NCBI GenBank assembly: GCA_007135085.1
Contig: SLJM01000036.1
Location: 1-62,752 of the forward strand
DNA length: 62,752 nt
Reading direction: 5' to 3'
Source: Myxococcales bacterium
GTDB lineage: Bacteria > Myxococcota_A > Bradymonadia > Bradymonadales > Bradymonadaceae
Part shown: piece by piece, positions 58,149 to 62,752 of the stretch
Numbering within the stretch: position 1 is the stretch's first letter
Layout of the letters: the number at the start of each line of letters is the position of its first letter
Notes under the pieces: model-generated
The model's input: the letters and a program-made list of their open reading frames with translations, nothing else
Database searches by the model: none
Told to the model about the DNA's origin: nothing
Made by a program: the position numbers and the translations under genes

Positions 58149-60665
58149 ATGACACGAGCCGTACTGATAGTCGCTTTATTGCTGGTCACCCTGCCTGCCT
58201 ATGCCCAGGATGACGAAGCGGATCAGCCAATCCCGCCCGACGATTCCGTAGAAGACACCGAGCCAGCCGAGCCAGCCGTCGGTGCCGAACCGGCCCCCAC
58301 CACCCAGCGACTCACCCTGTTGCTCGACGGCAACGTGGACGGTTATTTCGCCGACGTCGATTGCCGGCAGGGCCCGCAGGAACAATCGCTGTGGTGGTCA
58401 CGACATGCCGCCTATCATAAGTCGCTTGGCGAGTTGTCGGCGGCCTCGGGGCTACCCGAACCGGTGGCGCTCAATACGGGAAATTCGGTCTTCCCCGGCG
58501 TCCTCGGGCGCTATCTGGCCACCCGGGACGTCGACGAGGCCCGCCGGCTGGCCGAGATCATCGCCCAGGTGCCTACCAAGGTTCACGGCGCCGGAAACCG
58601 TGAATTTACGATTCCTCGCCAGGGCTTCGTCAATTTTGCCGAGGCACTCCAGGGCCAGGGCATAGACGTGCAGGCCGCCAATCTGGAATGCCCCGCCTTC
58701 GGCGGCTCCGAGGTGTTGTGTGACCTGGTCCAGACCGCCGACGACGATCGGGCCTTTCGAATCTACGAACGAGGGGGATTGCGAATCGCCGTGACCACCG
58801 TCCTGTCCCCGGATCTGCTGGACCGACTGATCCAGGAGCAGCGACAGGGCATCGAGCTCATCGATCCCCTGGAGGTGCTCCCCGACCTGGTGGAGCGAAT
58901 GAGGGAGGCCGCCGATCTGGTCATCGTCCAATTTCAGGCTCCATCGAGGTCGGTCATGCAGGGCTCGCGCGAATTGGCCTCCCGAGTCGAGGGCATCGAC
59001 CTGGTCATCACCAGCCAATCTCTCGATTCCACCGACGACGACGGCGAACTCTCCCCCTTGAGTTCTCTTGAAAGCGTCATCCGCGCCTCCGGCACAGGCA
59101 CCCCCGTCATCAGCGCCGACGGTGGTCCGGCGGCCTTGATCAACGTCGACCTCAACCTGGTCACCGCCGGCAGAGACGACGATCGCTGGACGGTGCGCAC
59201 CGCCATTCCCCGCCGGGTCGACTTGAGCGAGATGCCCATCGACCCACGTACGGGCAAACTTTTGCAGGAGAGCATCGAGGACTTCTGCGACCATTGGGGC
59301 GAAGCCATCGGCGACAACGCCAACCTGGCCGAGCCGATGGAGCTCGAGGATTTCCAGCGCTTCGTCTTAAATGTGATGCGCTTTTCCACCGGCCAGGAGG
59401 TGGCCCTGCTCAACCGCCGGGCCTTTCGCAAGGGCCCGGGGTTTCCGCTGACCGGCGAGCTGACCCGGGCTGATATTTACGCCACCATGCCCTTTGAGAA
59501 TCGCCTGGTCCTCGCCGAGGTCTCCGGGGCGGTCCTCCAGCGGGTGGCGGGCTCTCTGGGCGAACATCTCATCGGCGTGGGTATCGACGTCGTCGACGGG
59601 GCGGTCACCATCAACGGCCGCTCTGTGCGCCCCGATCGCATGTACCGAGTCGCCGTCAACGACTTCTTATCCCAGGGCGGCGACCGCCATTTTCGGCCCG
59701 CCGAGTTGCAAAACCGCACCACCTTTTACCCCGACTGGAGCGTTGACCCTCCCACCATCGACGACGTGGTCATCGAATTTGTGGCAAATAACCGCCACCT
59801 CCAAAGAGGTCCCGTCGACGACGCCCTGTCGCCGGTGGGCAATTTTCCCGATCTGCACCGGAAATTTCTGTGGACCCTCACGGGCTCATTGAATTCGTCA
59901 TACAACCAGGTCGCCGTCCACAACCCGGTCCTCGACGGCCAGCCCGGCTACGATCAGAGTCGGCTCACCGTCCAATCGACGGACCAGATCAATATCGAGA
60001 GCCGCTTTACGGCCAACGCCGACAGTCGCTCCCACGGCTGGAATAACGACCTGAACGTCCAATTTGCCCGGGCCCGGGTCCACGACGATGACGATGAGGC
60101 GCTCTTCGAGACGACCAAGGATCATATCCGGTTTCGAAGCCGCTACCGCTATCAGGGCTGGCGCGCCGCCGCTCAGGGCCGACGCTACGTGCCCGACCCG
60201 ATGGTAGAGGGTCAGGTGGAGACCGAATTCCAACCGCCGCCGACCCGCGACTGGCATCGCCTGGACCTTCGGGGAATACTCGGGGTGTCGTTTCAACTCT
60301 TCGATCCCCTGGAATTGCGCGTCGGCGCCAACGTGCGCCACGAGGTCAATCGGCCCGACGCTCTACCGACCTGGGGAGTCAACGCCGGCTTTACCCTGGC
60401 CCGTATCAGCCCCTTCGATCTGCTGGGCCGACCCGTGCGTTTTGAGAGCGAATTGGAGTATTTCTACAACGATATCGCCCTCCAGAATATCCACGAAGGG
60501 CGCACGAGCAACCGCATCTTCTTCGCCGTCTTCGAGCAATTTTTCTTCACCACCACCTTCAACGCATTTCTCTACCGCGACGACGTCGTCGGCGAATTGG
60601 GCACCAATACGGAGCTCACCGTCGGGGTCAATTATAGCTGGGAGCTATCGCGGCAGACTCAGTGA
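58149..60665 (+). CDS. 5'-nucleotidase-like protein fused to a C-terminal beta-barrel
   Basis: 838 aa with a signal peptide (LIVALLLVTLPAYA-QDD). Residues about 55-360 resemble the N-terminal metallophosphatase of 5'-nucleotidases but metal ligands look lost: LLLDGNVDGY for the usual TNDxHG, LNTGNSVF for GD, and GAGNREF for GNHE. Residues about 370-540 match the 5'-nucleotidase C-terminal domain (TGELTRADIYATMPFENRLVL, YRVAVNDFLSQGGDRHF). The remainder (545-838) is aromatic alternating sequence (VSFQLFDPLELRVGANVRHE, LEYFYNDIALQNIHEG, TELTVGVNYSWEL) like an outer-membrane barrel ending in an even Tyr/Trp strand. Probably surface-exposed, binding rather than cleaving nucleotides. Confidence 0.75.
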   Translation: MTRAVLIVALLLVTLPAYAQDDEADQPIPPDDSVEDTEPAEPAVGAEPAPTTQRLTLLLDGNVDGYFADVDCRQGPQEQSLWWSRHAAYHKSLGELSAASGLPEPVALNTGNSVFPGVLGRYLATRDVDEARRLAEIIAQVPTKVHGAGNREFTIPRQGFVNFAEALQGQGIDVQAANLECPAFGGSEVLCDLVQTADDDRAFRIYERGGLRIAVTTVLSPDLLDRLIQEQRQGIELIDPLEVLPDLVERMREAADLVIVQFQAPSRSVMQGSRELASRVEGIDLVITSQSLDSTDDDGELSPLSSLESVIRASGTGTPVISADGGPAALINVDLNLVTAGRDDDRWTVRTAIPRRVDLSEMPIDPRTGKLLQESIEDFCDHWGEAIGDNANLAEPMELEDFQRFVLNVMRFSTGQEVALLNRRAFRKGPGFPLTGELTRADIYATMPFENRLVLAEVSGAVLQRVAGSLGEHLIGVGIDVVDGAVTINGRSVRPDRMYRVAVNDFLSQGGDRHFRPAELQNRTTFYPDWSVDPPTIDDVVIEFVANNRHLQRGPVDDALSPVGNFPDLHRKFLWTLTGSLNSSYNQVAVHNPVLDGQPGYDQSRLTVQSTDQINIESRFTANADSRSHGWNNDLNVQFARARVHDDDDEALFETTKDHIRFRSRYRYQGWRAAAQGRRYVPDPMVEGQVETEFQPPPTRDWHRLDLRGILGVSFQLFDPLELRVGANVRHEVNRPDALPTWGVNAGFTLARISPFDLLGRPVRFESELEYFYNDIALQNIHEGRTSNRIFFAVFEQFFFTTTFNAFLYRDDVVGELGTNTELTVGVNYSWELSRQTQ

Positions 60666-60677
60666 CGGACCACATCC

Positions 60678-62282
60678 ATGGCTGAATTTACCTCCAGGAG
60701 CAGCGATCCCACCCCTTCCGAAGAAGAACACTCCGGGTGGTTCGCCCGCTTCTTGAACGTCGTCGAATGGCTGGGAAATCTGCTGCCCCATCCGGTGACC
60801 CTCTTCGCCCTCTTCGCCCTGGGGGTCATCCTCATCAGCGGCCTCGCCGAGTGGGTCAACCTTAGCGTTATCGACCCCCGGCCCGAGGGGGCCTCGGGGC
60901 GAAGTGAGTCGGGCACCATCGAGGCGGTGAGCCTCCTCAACGCCGACGGCCTGCGGCGGATCATCGAAAATCTGGTGAGCAATTTCGTCCACTTCGTGCC
61001 TCTGGGAACGGTCCTCGTCGCCCTGCTGGGCGTGGGCGTCGCCGAACACTCCGGGCTCTTGAGCGCCACCATTCGCGCCATCGTCCTAAAAGCCCCGGCC
61101 GGGCTGATCACGACGGCCATCGTCTTCGCCGGTGTTGTCTCCAACACGGCCTCCGAGGCCGGCTATGTGGTGCTCATCCCCCTGGCGGCGGTGATCTTTT
61201 TGGCCCTCGGGCGCCATCCCCTGGTGGGCATGGCGGCGGCCTTCGCAGGCGTGTCGGCCGGCTATAGCGCAAACCTCCTCATCGGCACCGTCGACCCCCT
61301 CCTGGCGGGGATCACCGAGGAGGCGGCCCACCTGATCGACCAGGACTATATGGTCCACCCGGCGGTCAATTGGTACTTCATGATCGTCAGCACCTTCCTC
61401 ATCACCCTCGTGGGCACCCTGGTCACCACGAAGATCGTCGAGCCCAGACTCGGTGAATACGACCCCTCAAATGCTCGCGAAGGGGCCGCCGACGATCGCT
61501 CCATGGAGCCCCTGACCCGCCGGGAGTGGTGGGGGCTGGCCGCCGCCGGGGCGAGCGTCTTATTCGTCAGCGGTCTGCTCGCTTTAGGGGTGGTCCCCGA
61601 GTGGGGCATTTTGCGCAACCCCGAAGACGGAGACATCCTCAACTCGCCATTTCTGCGGGGCATGGTGGCCCTGATCTTCGTCTTCTTTCTCGTCCCCGGC
61701 GTCGTCTACGGTGCCGTGGTGGGCACCATCCGAAGCGACGAAGACGTCATCGATGGCATGGCCAACGCCATGAGCTCACTGGGTCTGTATATCGTGCTGG
61801 TCTTCTTCGCCGCCCAATTCGTCAGCTTCTTCGGCTGGACCAACCTGGGCGCCATACTCGCCGTCAACGGCGCCGACTTTTTGGAATCCTCGGGCCTGAC
61901 GGGCCCCGTCGTCTTCATCTTCTTCATCCTCATCTGCTGCTTCGTTAACCTCATGCTGGGGAGCGCGTCGGCCCAGTGGGCCATGACGGCCCCCATCTTC
62001 GTCCCCATGCTCATGCTCGTCGGCTACTCCCCGGAGGTCATCCAGGCCGCCTACCGCATCGGCGACTCCACGACCAATATCATCACCCCCATGATGAGCT
62101 ATTTCGGGCTGATCCTGGCCTTCGCCGACCGCTACCACAAGGGCATCGGCATCGGCACGGTGATCAGCATGATGCTCCCCTACACCATCTTCTTCCTCCT
62201 GAGCTGGGTCGGCCTCTTCTACCTGTGGGTCTTCGGCCTCGGCCTCCCCGTAGGCCCCGGCGCCCCCACCTACTACCCATAG
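60678..62282 (+). CDS. AbgT-family transporter
   Basis: 534 aa with about 12 hydrophobic segments. Family features: FLNVVEWLGNLLPHPVTLFALF at the N-terminus, LGTVLVALLGVGVAEHSGLL, AGVVSNTASEAGYVVLIPLAA, GYSANLLIGTVDPLLAGITEEAA and RIGDSTTNIITPMMSYFGLIL. AbgT proteins move p-aminobenzoyl-glutamate and some export sulfonamides, driven by ion gradients. It starts 12 bases after the barrel protein and is followed 10 bases later by a small membrane protein, so the three may form one transcript. Confidence 0.92.
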   Translation: MAEFTSRSSDPTPSEEEHSGWFARFLNVVEWLGNLLPHPVTLFALFALGVILISGLAEWVNLSVIDPRPEGASGRSESGTIEAVSLLNADGLRRIIENLVSNFVHFVPLGTVLVALLGVGVAEHSGLLSATIRAIVLKAPAGLITTAIVFAGVVSNTASEAGYVVLIPLAAVIFLALGRHPLVGMAAAFAGVSAGYSANLLIGTVDPLLAGITEEAAHLIDQDYMVHPAVNWYFMIVSTFLITLVGTLVTTKIVEPRLGEYDPSNAREGAADDRSMEPLTRREWWGLAAAGASVLFVSGLLALGVVPEWGILRNPEDGDILNSPFLRGMVALIFVFFLVPGVVYGAVVGTIRSDEDVIDGMANAMSSLGLYIVLVFFAAQFVSFFGWTNLGAILAVNGADFLESSGLTGPVVFIFFILICCFVNLMLGSASAQWAMTAPIFVPMLMLVGYSPEVIQAAYRIGDSTTNIITPMMSYFGLILAFADRYHKGIGIGTVISMMLPYTIFFLLSWVGLFYLWVFGLGLPVGPGAPTYYP

Positions 62283-62292
62283 AGATTTTCTC

Positions 62293-62565
62293 ATGAGCGA
62301 CCAAGAGGACTTCGAGTTTTATATGCAGAAAAAAACCGGCCGCGCCCTTACCTACGCCTTTTTGGGCGTCGCCGCCGCCCAATTCCCGGCGGTCGCCATC
62401 TGGATCGGCCTCGTCGTCAGCGGTGTATTCGACGCCGACGACCAACTCTATATCTTCATGACCAGCCAACTGCTCTATTTTCTCACCACCCTATCCATCG
62501 GCGTCTTCTTGGTGCGCCGCTACCTGGCCCGAGCCCGCGACGAATTTCCCGGCGAGCCTGACTGA
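62293..62565 (+). CDS. Small two-helix membrane protein
   Basis: 90 aa, no family recognised. Two hydrophobic segments (FLGVAAAQFPAVAIWIGLVVSG and MTSQLLYFLTTLSIGVFLV) with charged ends, so both termini likely cytoplasmic. It follows the AbgT transporter by 10 bases and may be an accessory subunit. Confidence 0.7.
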   Translation: MSDQEDFEFYMQKKTGRALTYAFLGVAAAQFPAVAIWIGLVVSGVFDADDQLYIFMTSQLLYFLTTLSIGVFLVRRYLARARDEFPGEPD

Positions 62566-62570
62566 CCGCT

Positions 62571-62752
62571 ATGACCGACGAACTCTTTCCCGACATCGAT
62601 GAGGTCCGCTATGGACTCCTGACTATTCTGCCGAGTCTTCCTCAAACAACTCCCCCTGGTAACACCCACACCAGGTCGGTTTTACTGGATATTCCCTCGA
62701 ACCTACCTCCCATCACTCTCGAATCGACCCTCGATGAGCGCCGTAAACTGAC
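62571..62752 (+). CDS. Partial hypothetical gene at window end
   Basis: ATG at 62571, 5 bases after the previous stop, and open to the window edge (60 codons, beginning MTDELFPDIDEVRYGLLTIL). No stop and no recognised motif. The tight spacing supports a real gene, but no clear ribosome binding site is visible. Confidence 0.45.
   Translation, partial: MTDELFPDIDEVRYGLLTILPSLPQTTPPGNTHTRSVLLDIPSNLPPITLESTLDERRKL

Overview
The window is GC-rich, densely coded DNA with many overlapping or nearly touching genes. Its gene content points to a Myxococcota-type bacterium (formerly Deltaproteobacteria), possibly of the Bradymonadales. The reasons are five eukaryote-like Ser/Thr kinases (one with the HRDISPQN catalytic loop common in myxobacteria), a PP2C phosphatase, an FHA-ABC transporter, an AgmX/PglI-like protein, and large Cys-rich lipoproteins with VWA, thrombospondin-3-like and MopE-like motifs. 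I infer this lineage from gene content; there is no rRNA gene here. I found no tRNA, phage, IS or CRISPR-Cas.

Layout. 1-1949 (minus): two lipoproteins, at least one a YVTN propeller. 2250-2676: rpmG-rpsR, both in zinc-free form. 2837-4846: VWA lipoprotein. 5078-9646: two zinc-ribbon kinases, one with a C-terminal propeller, then a PP2C phosphatase. 9685-11771: rapZ and a degenerate PAS/histidine-kinase-like protein. 11894-16310: an unknown gene followed by a GlcD/GlcE/GlcF-like flavin and Fe-S set whose GlcD-like member carries an alkyl-DHAP-synthase-like HHHGVG motif. 16384-18266: diacylglycerol-kinase-like enzyme and a secreted protein. 18478-24772: three multi-domain DsbA-like envelope proteins (three domains, two domains, and two degenerate domains) with a secernin-like C69 hydrolase on the other strand. 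24787-27953: MgtC/DUF4010 membrane protein and an aldehyde-dehydrogenase-fold protein that seems to lack both catalytic residues.

27921-28320 and 34046-34166 hold arrays of a 9-10 base constant word (GGGGTGGAG or its complement) alternating with short hairpins of varying sequence. One array supplies the stop codon of the ALDH-like gene and another supplies the ribosome binding site and start of the FHA-ABC gene. Between the arrays lie a HEAT-repeat/Clp-type double AAA+ ATPase, rsmG, a second DAGK-like gene and a Gfo/Idh/MocA oxidoreductase. 34163-37039: zinc ribbon, three FHA domains and an ABCG-type exporter. 37260-42241: secreted or lipidated Cys-rich and beta-sandwich proteins. 42252-44702: a redox set (Tat-targeted gluconate-dehydrogenase subunit 3-like protein, GMC flavoprotein with a CxxCxxCxxxC motif, Rieske protein).

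50296-44703 (minus): two cyclic-nucleotide-binding proteins, gpsA, a membrane protein, and a compact molybdopterin set (moaA, fused moaD-moaE, fused moaC-moaB). 57897-50432: three more kinases plus an AgmX/PglI-like protein. 58149-62752: a 5'-nucleotidase-like protein fused to a predicted beta-barrel, an AbgT-family transporter, a small membrane protein and a gene cut by the window edge.

The most unusual items are the hairpin arrays, the HEAT-Clp ATPase with an altered first Walker B and an LGF ClpP-loop-like tripeptide, the multi-DsbA family with a catalytically degenerate member, and several apparent pseudoenzymes (ALDH-like, 5'-nucleotidase-like, histidine-kinase-like).
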